A stretch of 64,000 nucleotides of DNA from Roseitranquillus sediminis (GTDB lineage Bacteria > Pseudomonadota > Alphaproteobacteria > Rhodobacterales > Rhodobacteraceae): the NCBI RefSeq assembly GCF_016918935.1, contig NZ_JAFFOB010000025.1:82330-146329 (forward strand). Reading direction: 5' to 3'. Below are positions 39,823 to 47,926 of the stretch, in pieces; within the stretch, counting starts at the first letter, position 1; every line of letters starts with the position of its first letter. The position numbers and the translations under genes were made by a program. The notes below the pieces were generated by a model, which saw only the letters and a list, made by a program, of their open reading frames with translations, searched no databases and was not told the DNA's origin.

Positions 39823-40203
39823 GTGAACGCCTATCACATGGCCCGAACGGCCTATGGCTCGGCCACGGAAGTCAGGACCGACCGTGGCGTCGAATACGAC
39901 ACCTTCGCCCGCGTGACCTCCGCACTTCGCAATGGAGCCGCCGCAGGCAAGCAGGGCTTCTCCGCCTTCGCCAAGGCGCTCGAAGACAACCGCAAGCTCT
40001 GGACCATCCTCGCCGTCGACGTGGCGGACAAGGGCAACAAGCTGCCCCAGTCGCTGCGCGCCCAGATCTTCTACCTCTCGGAATTCACGCTGACCCACAC
40101 GCCCCGCGTCATCCGCGGCGAGGCGAGCGCCGACGTCCTTGTCGACATCAATACCTCGGTCATGCGCGGCCTGCGCGGCCAAGCCCAGGGAGAGGCGGCA
40201 TGA
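39823..40203 (+). CDS. flaF: Flagellar biosynthesis regulator FlaF
   Basis: 126 residues. FlaF is an alphaproteobacterial protein needed for flagellin production and secretion, working with FlbT. Typical features are the N-terminal AYHMARTAYGSATEVRTDRGVEYDTFARVTSAL and FAKALEDNRKLWTILAVDVADKGNKLPQSLRAQIFYLSEFTLTHT. The start is GTG behind AGGAAGG. Its stop overlaps the flbT start (ATGA). Confidence 0.95.
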   Translation: MNAYHMARTAYGSATEVRTDRGVEYDTFARVTSALRNGAAAGKQGFSAFAKALEDNRKLWTILAVDVADKGNKLPQSLRAQIFYLSEFTLTHTPRVIRGEASADVLVDINTSVMRGLRGQAQGEAA

Positions 40204-40604
40204 GTGGCCTCGTCCTCAAGCTCGGGCCGAAGGAACGGGTGCTGATCAACGGCGCGGTGATCGAGAATGGCGACCGCCGCTCGCGGCTCTCCATCGTGAC
40301 GCCGAACGCCAACATCCTGCGGCTGCGCGACGCGATCCACCCCGACGAGGTCAACACGCCGGTCCGGCGCGTCTGCTACATCGTCCAGCTCGTCCTGTCG
40401 GGCGACGCCGATCCCGTAGAGGCCAAGCACCAGCTGATGCGCGGCGTCGAGCAACTGAGCCAGGTCTTCACCGACCGCGACAGCCGTCTCCTGCTGACCG
40501 AGGCCACCGAGGCCATCCTCGCGAACCAGCACTACCAGGCGCTCAAGGCGCTGCGCAGCCTGCTGCCGCGCGAGGAGCGCATCTTCGCCGCGACGGCGTC
40601 GTGA
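40200..40604 (+). CDS. flbT: Flagellin post-transcriptional regulator FlbT
   Basis: 134 residues. FlbT binds flagellin mRNA in Caulobacter and controls its translation in response to flagellar assembly. SGLVLKLGPKERVLINGAVIENGDRRSRLSIVTPNANILRLRDAIHPDEVNTPVRRVCYIVQLVL is the family signature. Overlaps flaF by 4 bases and is itself overlapped by the DUF1217 gene (GTGA). Confidence 0.96.
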   Translation: MSGLVLKLGPKERVLINGAVIENGDRRSRLSIVTPNANILRLRDAIHPDEVNTPVRRVCYIVQLVLSGDADPVEAKHQLMRGVEQLSQVFTDRDSRLLLTEATEAILANQHYQALKALRSLLPREERIFAATAS

Positions 40605-41413
40605 GCTTCCAGCCCGTCCTTCCAGCCGGCGGAAGCGCCGGCTGGGCCTTTCTCAAGCGCACCCGCGAGTCGCAGCAGACCGCCTTTGACAACTCGGGCC
40701 GGATCGCGCGCGACACCGACTACTTCGAGAAGAACATTGCCAAGGTGAAGAAGCCGGAGGACCTGATGAAGGACTTCCGGCTGCTTTCCGTGGCACTGGG
40801 AGCCTTCGGGCTCGACAGCGACATCAATAGCAAGTTCTTCGTCCGCAAGGTGCTGTCCGAGGGCACGCTGGCCGAGGATGCACTGGCGAACAAGATGTCC
40901 GACAAGCGCTACAAGGCAATGGCGCAGGCGTTCGGCTTCGATCTAAATCCGCCGAAGACCCAGCTTTCCGATTTCGGCGCGAAGATCACGGCCGCCTACA
41001 AGGAGCGGCAGTTCGAGATCGCGGTGGGCGAGCAGGATCCGAACATGCGCCTCGCGCTGGGCCTCGGGCGCGAGCTCGACAACGTGCTCAAGAGCAAGTC
41101 GTCCAAGGACGCCACGTGGTTCACTGTGATGTCGACGCCACCGCTGCGCAAGGTGTTCGAGGGCGCATTCAATCTGCCCGCCTCGTTCGGCATGATCGAC
41201 ATCGACAAGCAGCTCGAGACCTTCAAGGCGAAGAGCCGGGCCGCCTTCGGCACCGATGACCTCGCGAAGCTGGCCGAGCCGGAGAAGCGCGAGGAGCTGA
41301 CGCGCCTGTTTCTCGTCCGGGCGGATCTTCAGTCCATGACGGGCGGCATGAGCCGGGGGTCGGTCGCGCTGACGCTGCTCCAGTCCGCGCCGCGCGCCTC
41401 GATCTTCGGCTGA
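40601..41413 (+). CDS. DUF1217 family flagellar-locus protein
   Basis: 270 residues starting at a GTG that overlaps the flbT stop (MSFQPVLPAGGSAGWAFLKRTRESQQTAFDNSG). It belongs to the DUF1217 family (KKPEDLMKDFRLLSVALGAFGLDSDINSKFFVRKVLSEG; NMRLALGLGRELDNV), found in alphaproteobacterial flagellar clusters. No catalytic motif, signal peptide or membrane segment is seen. Role unknown; the position suggests flagellin or filament assembly. Convergent with fliI, stops 2 bases apart. Confidence 0.88.
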   Translation: MSFQPVLPAGGSAGWAFLKRTRESQQTAFDNSGRIARDTDYFEKNIAKVKKPEDLMKDFRLLSVALGAFGLDSDINSKFFVRKVLSEGTLAEDALANKMSDKRYKAMAQAFGFDLNPPKTQLSDFGAKITAAYKERQFEIAVGEQDPNMRLALGLGRELDNVLKSKSSKDATWFTVMSTPPLRKVFEGAFNLPASFGMIDIDKQLETFKAKSRAAFGTDDLAKLAEPEKREELTRLFLVRADLQSMTGGMSRGSVALTLLQSAPRASIFG

Positions 41414-41415
41414 CG

Positions 41416-42726
41416 TCAGCTCAGGCAGGCCTTGAGCGCCGCGAAGCTTTCCGCCACGCTCCGCACATCCCGCTTCGCAACGAGCGCGTCGAGCTTGGGC
41501 CACGCCTTGATAGCGGCGTCGAGCTCGGGATCGCTGCCGGCGGAATAGAGGCCGGCCTGGATCATCATCGAGGCGCGGTCGTAGGCGCCCATGCGCCGGC
41601 GGGCGAGGGCGATCAGGCGGTTCTCCTCCTCCGTCGCGGCGCCGGGCAGCGAGCGCGAGACCGACCGTAGCACGTCGACAGCGGGAAAACGGCCGCGCTC
41701 GGCAATGTCGCGGTCCAGCACCACGTGACCGTCGAGCACGCCACGCAGGATGTCGGCGACCGGCTCCTCCATGTCGGAGCCCGCGACGAGGACGCTCAGA
41801 ACCGCGGTGATGTCGCCCTGCCCCTCAAGCCCCGGCCCCGCCCGCTCGCAGAGCCCGGTGATGAGCTGCGTGGTTGAGGGCGGGTAGCCTCGCAGCGAAC
41901 CGCTCTCGCCGGCCGCCAGAGCGACCTCGCGATGGGCATCGGCGAACCGGGTGATCGAATCTGCCATGAAGAGTACGTGCCGCCCCTGGTCACGGAAGTG
42001 CTCGGCAATGGTCGCCGCGGTCCAGGCGCAGCGGCGGCGGATCAGCGGCGATCGATCCGAGGTCGCGGCCACGACGACCGAGCGCGCCATACCCTCCGGC
42101 CCCAGCACGTGCTCGACGAACTCGCGCACCTCGCGCCCGCGCTCGCCGACCATGGCGATAACCACCACATCCGCTTCGAGCCCGCGCGCGAGCTGCGCGA
42201 GCAGCGTCGACTTGCCCACGCCGGAGCCAGCGAAAAGCCCGATCCGCTGCCCCCGGACGATGGGAAGCAGCGTGTCGAAGACGGCCAGTCCGGTCGCCAG
42301 GCGCTTGCCGAGCGTTCGCCGCTCGGTCGGGTTGAGCGGCGCGCCGCGGAGGCTCCGCGGCTCCACCCCCGGCAGGATCGGGCGGTTGTCGATGGGCTGG
42401 CCGAATGGGTCGATCACGCGGCCGATCCAGCTGTCGTCGGGCGCGATCTCGCCCGCGCCGAGATGCACGACACGATCGCCTATCGAGAGACCGTCGGTGG
42501 CGCCTTCAGGCAGGACGGTGGTCTCGGCCGGACTCATGTTGAGGATCTCCCCCAGCACGAGGGCGCCGCGAATCGTGCGAATCTCCACCAGATCGCCCGT
42601 GGCTGCCACGTCCGAGAGACCGGTGACGCCGACCTGGCCGCCCGAGACGCGGCCGATCCGCCCGACGGCGCGCACGATGCGCTGCGCCGCGATGGTCGCC
42701 CTGAGCTGCTCCAGTCCTGAGGCCAC
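41416..42726 (-). CDS. fliI: Flagellum-specific ATPase FliI
   Basis: 436 residues; the F1-beta-like ATPase of the flagellar export apparatus. Walker A GLFAGSGVGKSTLLAQLARG, the VIAMVGERGREVREF region, the Walker B strand VLFMADSITRFADAHREVALAAGE, and GYPPSTTQLITGLCERAGPG are diagnostic. The GTG start (VASGLEQLRATIAAQ) gives a normal family length; the frame stays open upstream over the flgB promoter region. Divergent from flgB. Confidence 0.95.
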   Translation of the reverse strand: MASGLEQLRATIAAQRIVRAVGRIGRVSGGQVGVTGLSDVAATGDLVEIRTIRGALVLGEILNMSPAETTVLPEGATDGLSIGDRVVHLGAGEIAPDDSWIGRVIDPFGQPIDNRPILPGVEPRSLRGAPLNPTERRTLGKRLATGLAVFDTLLPIVRGQRIGLFAGSGVGKSTLLAQLARGLEADVVVIAMVGERGREVREFVEHVLGPEGMARSVVVAATSDRSPLIRRRCAWTAATIAEHFRDQGRHVLFMADSITRFADAHREVALAAGESGSLRGYPPSTTQLITGLCERAGPGLEGQGDITAVLSVLVAGSDMEEPVADILRGVLDGHVVLDRDIAERGRFPAVDVLRSVSRSLPGAATEEENRLIALARRRMGAYDRASMMIQAGLYSAGSDPELDAAIKAWPKLDALVAKRDVRSVAESFAALKACLS

Positions 42727-42814
42727 GGCGTCCTCTGCCTTCGTGTTCCGACAACGCTTTCTAAAGGAATCGGTCTTAATCGTTCGTGCAACACCGATCG
42801 TGGGAGAAGCCCCG

Positions 42815-43207
42815 ATGTTCGAGAACCTGGATATCATGCGGATGGCGCACGGGCTGGCCCGGCATGCGTCGGACCGCCAGGAAATCGTGGCGCGCAACGT
42901 GGCGAACGCCGACACGCCGGGTTTCCGCGCGCGCGACCTCGCCAGCTTCCAGCAGATCTATTCCGACAGCGACCAAGGCGCGGGGATGCGCACGACGCGC
43001 GAGGGGCACCTCGGCGCGGCCGATCTGGGCGTGCCTCCGGCGCACCTGATCGAGACGCCAGGCGAAGCCTCGCCCAACGGCAACACCGTTTCGATCGAGA
43101 CCGAGATCTTCAAGTCCGCCGAGATCAAGAGCCAGCACGACCGCGCCACGACGATCTACAAGACGTCGCTCGACGTCCTGCGCACCAGCCTCGGCCGCGG
43201 CCGGTAA
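42815..43207 (+). CDS. flgB: Flagellar basal-body rod protein FlgB
   Basis: 130 residues; proximal rod subunit. MAHGLARHASDRQEIVARNVANADTPGFRARDLASF carries the rod family motif (NVANADTPGFRARD), and the C-terminal EIKSQHDRATTIYKTSLDVLRTSLGRGR is the second helix. First gene of the rod operon flgB-flgC-fliE-fliQ-flgF-flgG-flgA-flgH-fliL-like. Confidence 0.95.
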   Translation: MFENLDIMRMAHGLARHASDRQEIVARNVANADTPGFRARDLASFQQIYSDSDQGAGMRTTREGHLGAADLGVPPAHLIETPGEASPNGNTVSIETEIFKSAEIKSQHDRATTIYKTSLDVLRTSLGRGR

Positions 43208-43221
43208 GGGAGGAATTCCTG

Positions 43222-43611
43222 ATGGAGATGAGCGAATCCCTCAAGCTGTCGGTGAGCGGCATGAAGGCCCAGGCCGCCCGCCTGCGCCACGTGTCAGAGA
43301 ACATCGCCAACGCCGACACGCCCGGCTACCAGCGCAAGACCGCCGCGTTTCAGGAGGTGGTCGATGGCGGCCGCCGCACGGGCGAGGTCGAGGCCGGGCC
43401 GGTGCGGCTCGACCGGCGCGAGCTGCCGCGGATCTACGACCCGTCGCATCCGATGGCCGACGAGACCGGCCACTACGAAGGGTCGAACGTGGACCTCGTC
43501 ATCGAGATCGCCGACGCGCGCGAAGCGCAGCGTACCTATGAAGCCAACCTAAAGATGTTCGACCAGTCGCGGCAGATGTCGTCGAGCCTGCTCGAGCTCC
43601 TTCGCCGCTGA
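43222..43611 (+). CDS. flgC: Flagellar basal-body rod protein FlgC
   Basis: 129 residues. SLKLSVSGMKAQAARLRHVSENIANADTPGYQRKTAAFQ at the N-terminus and YEGSNVDLVIEIADAREAQRTYEANLKMFDQSRQMSSSLLELLRR at the C-terminus match FlgC. GGAGG (43209-43213) precedes the ATG, 14 bases after flgB. Confidence 0.95.
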   Translation: MEMSESLKLSVSGMKAQAARLRHVSENIANADTPGYQRKTAAFQEVVDGGRRTGEVEAGPVRLDRRELPRIYDPSHPMADETGHYEGSNVDLVIEIADAREAQRTYEANLKMFDQSRQMSSSLLELLRR

Positions 43612-43616
43612 GAGAA

Positions 43617-43904
43617 ATGACCATGGACGTCAGAACGTCGTTCGCCGCACTCCAGTATGCCCAGACCCGCCCCGCGACCCAGCCCAAGCCCGAGGGCGGC
43701 GACGGCTTCCAGAAGCTCGCCAGCGACTTTGCGAAGACGCTCGCCGAGGGCGAAAACGTCGCCAAGGACGCGATGACCGGAAAGGCCGACGCGCACTCGC
43801 TGGTGCAGGCGCTAGCGCAGACCGAGCTTGCCGTCGAGACGGCGGTGACGGTGCGCGACAAGGTCGTCGAGGCCTACCAGGAAATCCTGCGGATGCCGGT
43901 CTGA
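43617..43904 (+). CDS. fliE: Flagellar hook-basal body complex protein FliE
   Basis: 95 residues (93 if the second ATG is used). FliE joins the MS ring to the rod. The KTLAEGENVAKDAMTGKADAHSLVQALAQTELAVETAVTVRDKVVEAYQEILRMPV half is the FliE signature. Its TGA overlaps the fliQ ATG (TGATG). Confidence 0.92.
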   Translation: MTMDVRTSFAALQYAQTRPATQPKPEGGDGFQKLASDFAKTLAEGENVAKDAMTGKADAHSLVQALAQTELAVETAVTVRDKVVEAYQEILRMPV

Positions 43905-44170
43905 TGAACGAGATTGTCTTCTACGACACGCTCCGGCAGGGGCTCTGGATCTCGGTCCTGATCTCGACGCCGATCCTGATGGTGGCGCTGGTGGCCGGCG
44001 TGACGGTTGGCCTCTTCCAGGCGTTGACCTCGGTCCAGGAGATGACGCTGACCTTTGTGCCTAAGCTCGCGGCGATCCTCGTCGTGTTCTGGGTGACGAT
44101 GGGCTTCATGACCGAGACGCTGACCGGTTTCTGGACCGACCGGCTGATCCCGCTGATCGTGGGGATCTGA
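43904..44170 (+). CDS. fliQ: Flagellar export gate protein FliQ
   Basis: 88 residues with two membrane helices (about 15-38 and 50-75). FliQ is a core gate subunit of the type III export apparatus with FliP and FliR. TLRQGLWISVLISTPILMVALVAGVTVGLFQALTSVQEMTLTFVPKLAAILVVF is typical. Embedded between fliE and flgF. Confidence 0.95.
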   Translation: MNEIVFYDTLRQGLWISVLISTPILMVALVAGVTVGLFQALTSVQEMTLTFVPKLAAILVVFWVTMGFMTETLTGFWTDRLIPLIVGI

Positions 44171-44173
44171 GCG

Positions 44174-44893
44174 ATGGACAACGCCGGATACACGTCGCTG
44201 ACGCGCCAGGCGGGCCTCCTGCGCGAGATGCAGACGGTCGCCAACAACATCGCGAACCTGTCGACGACCGGCTTTCGGCGCGAGGGCGTTGTGTTCTCTG
44301 AGTTCGTCAAGGACACCGGACCAGGCCAGCAGAGCCTCTCGATGGCCGCCGCGCACGCGCGCCACGTGGACCTGAGCCAGGGCACGCTCAACCGCACAAA
44401 CGGCCAGTTCGACCTTGCCATCGAAGGCGACGGGTTCTTCCTGATCGAGGCGCCGGAGGGTCAGCAGTTGACCCGCGCCGGTGCCTTCATGCCCAACGAG
44501 ATGGGGGATCTCGTCACTGCCGAGGGGCACCCCGTGCTCGACGCCGGCGGGGCGCCGATCTTCATACCGCCAGATGCCGCCAACGTTGCAGTCGCCTCAG
44601 ATGGGACGATTTCGGCCGACGGGCAGCCGGTCGGGCAGATCGGGCTCTGGGCACCGAACGACATCAACGACCTGCATCACCAGTCCGGCACGCGCTTCAC
44701 CGCAGAGGGCGGTGTCGAGCCGATGATCGAGGGCGGCCGCATCCTGCAGGGATACGTCGAAGGCTCGAACGTCGATCCGGTCTCGGAGATCGCCCGCATG
44801 ATCGAGGTCAGCCGCGCCTACGAGATGGGGCAGGGCTTCATGGACAAGGAAGACGAGCGCATCCGCTCGGTCATCCGCACGCTCGGCCGCTGA
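44174..44893 (+). CDS. flgF: Flagellar proximal rod protein FlgF
   Basis: 239 residues. MDNAGYTSLTRQAGLLREMQTVANNIANLSTTGFRREGVVFSEF (rod motif) and C-terminal EGSNVDPVSEIARMIEVSRAYEMGQGFMDKEDERIRSVIRTLGR. Slightly shorter than FlgG and lacking its longer middle, which supports FlgF. Precedes flgG by 15 bases. Confidence 0.93.
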   Translation: MDNAGYTSLTRQAGLLREMQTVANNIANLSTTGFRREGVVFSEFVKDTGPGQQSLSMAAAHARHVDLSQGTLNRTNGQFDLAIEGDGFFLIEAPEGQQLTRAGAFMPNEMGDLVTAEGHPVLDAGGAPIFIPPDAANVAVASDGTISADGQPVGQIGLWAPNDINDLHHQSGTRFTAEGGVEPMIEGGRILQGYVEGSNVDPVSEIARMIEVSRAYEMGQGFMDKEDERIRSVIRTLGR

Positions 44894-44908
44894 CAAGGAG
44901 AAACCTGA

Positions 44909-45694
44909 ATGCGCGCCCTACAGATCGCCGCCGCTGGCATGAGCGCCCAGCAGACGCGGGTCGAGGTCATCTCGAACAACCTCGCGAACATGAACACGAC
45001 GGGTTTCAACCCGCGCCGCGCCGAGTTCGCGGACCTGCACTACCAGCAGGTCACGCGCCCCGGCACGATCAACTCGTCGGACGGCGCCGTGCTGCCGACG
45101 GGCGTGCAGCTCGGCCTCGGCGTCCGGCCGTCATCGGTCACGGTGATGCTGGAGCAGGGCGCGCTGGCGGCGACCGGCGGCGACCTCGACATCGCGATCG
45201 AGGGGTCGGGCTACCTGGAGGTCGCGCTGCCTGACGGCGGCTCGGCCTACACCCGCGACGGATCGCTCAAGCGTTCCCCCGACGGTCTCGTCGTGACGTC
45301 CGAGGGCTTCGCTGTGGTCCCCGACATCGTGCTGCCCGAGGATGCGCGCGACATCTCGATCAACGCGCAGGGCGAGGTCTACGCCTATTTCCTCGGTGTG
45401 CCCGAGCCCGAACTCATGGGCCAGATCACGCTCGCCCGCTTCGTCAACGAACAGGGGCTCGAGGCGATCGGCTCGAACATGTTCGTCGAGTCCGAGGGCT
45501 CCGGCCCGCCGCTCGTCGGCGTCCCGGGCGAGGACGGTCTCGGCACGCTGAGGCAGGGCTACCTCGAGGACAGCTCCGTCGACGCCGTGCGCGAGGTCAC
45601 CGAGCTGATCGAGGCGCAGCGGGGCTACGAGCTGAACTCCAAGGTCATCTCCGCCGCCGACCAGATGCTCGGCGCGACGACGCAGGTGCGCTGA
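44909..45694 (+). CDS. flgG: Flagellar distal rod protein FlgG
   Basis: 261 residues, the canonical length. MRALQIAAAGMSAQQTRVEVISNNLANMNTTGFNPRRAEFADLHYQQ and LEDSSVDAVREVTELIEAQRGYELNSKVISAADQMLGATTQVR are the diagnostic ends. AAGGAG precedes the ATG. The stop overlaps flgA (TGATG). Confidence 0.97.
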   Translation: MRALQIAAAGMSAQQTRVEVISNNLANMNTTGFNPRRAEFADLHYQQVTRPGTINSSDGAVLPTGVQLGLGVRPSSVTVMLEQGALAATGGDLDIAIEGSGYLEVALPDGGSAYTRDGSLKRSPDGLVVTSEGFAVVPDIVLPEDARDISINAQGEVYAYFLGVPEPELMGQITLARFVNEQGLEAIGSNMFVESEGSGPPLVGVPGEDGLGTLRQGYLEDSSVDAVREVTELIEAQRGYELNSKVISAADQMLGATTQVR

Positions 45695-46137
45695 TGAAAC
45701 ATTTGGCTCTCGCATTTGCGCTCGCCCTGCCGGCGCCGGCACACGCCGAGACCGTCGTGGCGGCGCACACGATCCGCAGCCAGTCGATCCTGACGGCGCA
45801 GGACGTCACCACCATCCCCGACGACACGCCCGGCGCACTAACGCACGTGGACGACGCCGTCGGTATGGAGGCCCGCGTGAACCTCTATGCCGGCCGGCCG
45901 ATCCGCTACGGCGACATCGGGCCGGCGGCCATCGTCGACCGCAACCAGATCGTGACGCTGGTCTACGACCAGGGCGGCCTCAGCATAGCGACCGAGGGCC
46001 GCTCGCTTGGACGCGGCGGCGTCGGCGACCGGATCCGCGTCATGAACCTCTCCTCCCGCGCGACCGTCAACGGGACGATCGCCTCCGACGGCACCGTCCG
46101 CGTGACGAACGGCCCCCTCGACCTTGCAAGCCGATAA
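45694..46137 (+). CDS. flgA: Flagellar P-ring assembly chaperone FlgA
   Basis: 147 residues with a signal peptide (MKHLALAFALALPAPAHA) and a SAF domain (TVVAAHTIRSQSILTAQDVTTIP, NLYAGRPIRYGDIGPAAIVDRNQIVTLVYDQGGLSI). FlgA is a periplasmic chaperone for FlgI. It is short for FlgA, with only the C-terminal core, as in other alphaproteobacteria. Confidence 0.92.
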   Translation: MKHLALAFALALPAPAHAETVVAAHTIRSQSILTAQDVTTIPDDTPGALTHVDDAVGMEARVNLYAGRPIRYGDIGPAAIVDRNQIVTLVYDQGGLSIATEGRSLGRGGVGDRIRVMNLSSRATVNGTIASDGTVRVTNGPLDLASR

Positions 46138-46147
46138 GGACTTCCAG

Positions 46148-46861
46148 ATGCGCTACGCAGCTTTCGCCCTCGCGGCGACCCTCGCCCTGTCGGCCTGCAG
46201 CACGACCCCCGTAGGTCGCGCTCCGGCCTTCACGCCAGTCGACGACACGCTCGAGCATCGGGCGATGGCCACGCCGACGTTCCCCGAGGACCTGGCGCCG
46301 CGCGGCGGCACGACCGAAGCCTCGCTCTGGTCGGGCGGCCGCAGCTCGCTCCTCGGCGACCGGCGCGCCGGCCAGCGCGGCGACATCCTGACTGTCGTCA
46401 TCGAGATCGACGAGAAGGCCGAGATGCGCAACACTTCCGCCCGCTCGCGCTCGGGCTCAGAGAACATGGGGATCAACTCGCTCTTCGGCCTGCCCGGCCA
46501 GCTTCCCGCGGGTGTCGAGCTCGACCCCGGCGTCGGCTTCGACTCAAGCTCCGAGTCAGAGGGTACGGGCTCGGTCCGACGCAACGAGAAGCTCGAGCTG
46601 CGCGTCGCCGCCACGGTGGTCGACGTGCTGAACAACGGGGTGCTCAAGATCCAGGGCAGCCAGGAGGTGCGAGTCAACTTCGAGATCCGCGAGCTGCTCG
46701 TGACCGGCTACGTTCGGCCCGCCGACATCACCCGGCAGAACGAGATCACCTACGACAAGATCGCCTCGGCCCGAATCAGCTACGGCGGGCGCGGCCAGAT
46801 CACCGACATGCAGCAGCCGCGCTACGGTCAGCAGATCGTGGACAAGGTCCTGCCGTTCTGA
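46148..46861 (+). CDS. flgH: Flagellar L-ring lipoprotein FlgH
   Basis: 237 residues. The N-terminus is a lipoprotein signal with lipobox LSAC (Cys at residue 18), and the rest contains SLWSGGRSSLLGDRRAGQRGDILTVVIEIDEKAEMRNTS and NFEIRELLVTGYVRPADITRQNEITYDKIASARISYGGRGQI. It forms the outer-membrane L ring. The start chosen is the ATG beginning the lipoprotein signal (MRYAAFALAATLALSAC), with AAGGA upstream. Confidence 0.96.
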   Translation: MRYAAFALAATLALSACSTTPVGRAPAFTPVDDTLEHRAMATPTFPEDLAPRGGTTEASLWSGGRSSLLGDRRAGQRGDILTVVIEIDEKAEMRNTSARSRSGSENMGINSLFGLPGQLPAGVELDPGVGFDSSSESEGTGSVRRNEKLELRVAATVVDVLNNGVLKIQGSQEVRVNFEIRELLVTGYVRPADITRQNEITYDKIASARISYGGRGQITDMQQPRYGQQIVDKVLPF

Positions 46862-46871
46862 GGAACCTGAC

Positions 46872-47411
46872 GTGAAGAAGCTCCTCCCCGTCATCCTCGC
46901 CCTCGTCGGCCTCTCGGCCGGCGTCGGCGGCGGATTTGTCATGCGGCCCGAGGCCGAGGCGGCAGCCCCGGTGCACGGGGATGCCGTCGACGGCGAGGAG
47001 CATGGCGCTCAAGAGGTCGGCGCGGCAAGGGAGCACGCGCCAGCCGTGGACGCACACAGCACGGGCGGCGAGGCGCATGCGGCTTCGCCCTATGACTACG
47101 TAAAGCTCAACAACCAGTTCGTCGTGCCGATCCTGCGCGACACCCGCGTCACGTCGCTCGTCGTCCTGTCCATCGATCTCGAGGTCGAGAGCGGGCAGAG
47201 CGAAACCGTCTACCGCTACGAACCCAAGCTGCGGGATTCGTTCCTGACCGTGCTCTTCGATCACGCGAACGCCGGCGGCTTCGACGGCGCCTTTACCTCG
47301 AGCGGCGCGATGACAATCCTGCGCAACGCGCTGAACGAGAGCGGCCACAAGGTGCTGGGCGATATCATCCACGACGTGCTCATCACGAACATCGTGCGCC
47401 AGGACGTCTGA
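46872..47411 (+). CDS. FliL-like flagellar basal body protein (second copy)
   Basis: 179 residues, GTG start. An N-terminal membrane anchor (LLPVILALVGLSAGVGGGFVM), a His/Glu/Ala-rich linker, and a C-terminal FliL-type domain (YVKLNNQFVVPILRDTRVTSLVVLSIDLEVESGQ...LRDSFLTVLFDHANAGGF...LGDIIHDVLITNIVRQDV). A separate canonical FliL lies at 56650-57132, so the locus has two. FliL proteins surround the stator. Last gene of the flgB operon, convergent with the next operon. Confidence 0.85.
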   Translation: MKKLLPVILALVGLSAGVGGGFVMRPEAEAAAPVHGDAVDGEEHGAQEVGAAREHAPAVDAHSTGGEAHAASPYDYVKLNNQFVVPILRDTRVTSLVVLSIDLEVESGQSETVYRYEPKLRDSFLTVLFDHANAGGFDGAFTSSGAMTILRNALNESGHKVLGDIIHDVLITNIVRQDV

Positions 47412-47533
47412 GCCGCACGGGCCAAGGCTCGGTCCGCGCGTCGTGCTTCCGCGTCTTTCGCTCGATCACGACGTCCCACCTGCACCCGCCTGAAGGCAGC
47501 TCGCTGCCCTCGCCGAACCCAGAGGGGCGCGAC

Positions 47534-47926
47534 CTACGTCTCGGCCCGCCGCCGCGCGCGCTTCAGCGCCTCCGCCTTCAGCTTCTCCGCCACTGCATCA
47601 AGCGCCTGCCCCCGGCCAAAGGCCAGCCGCGCGCCGTCCCTCAGCGCCTCCGCCTCCGCCTCGAGCCGTGCGCGCTCGGCCTGGAGCCGGCGCAGATGCT
47701 CGCCGGTCCAGCGGTCCCAGTGCAGGTCGGCCGAACCGAGCTGCGCCGGATCGGGTGCGGTCAGCCCCCGCATCTCGTCGGCGCGCATCACGCGCTCCCC
47801 GCGGAGCCTGTCCACCTGCTGCTGCACGGCGGTCGCGGCCGCCGCATTGCCGCGCAGCTTGGCCAGCTCCGCCTCGTAGAGCGTCTCGGCCACCGCCCTT
47901 AGCCGCGCGAGGTCCTGCCGCTTCAC
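47534..47926 (-). CDS. Coiled-coil flagellar-locus protein, possibly FliJ-like
   Basis: 130 residues from a GTG that overlaps the flhB stop (GTGA). Almost wholly helical and coiled-coil, rich in Ala, Arg, Glu and Gln (LARLRAVAETLYEAELAKLRGNAAAATAVQQQVDRLRGER; LRRLQAERARLEAEAEAL). Size and helical hairpin pattern recall FliJ, the export stalk protein, and no other fliJ is present in the window, but there is no firm sequence signature. Confidence 0.55.
   Translation of the reverse strand: MKRQDLARLRAVAETLYEAELAKLRGNAAAATAVQQQVDRLRGERVMRADEMRGLTAPDPAQLGSADLHWDRWTGEHLRRLQAERARLEAEAEALRDGARLAFGRGQALDAVAEKLKAEALKRARRRAET

Noticed and set aside
42727-42814. CtrA or sigma-54 site between fliI and flgB
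   Set aside because: CTAA and TTAA occur (42761-42764 and 42776-42779) but 11 bases apart, not 7, and no -24/-12 GG/GC pair was found.
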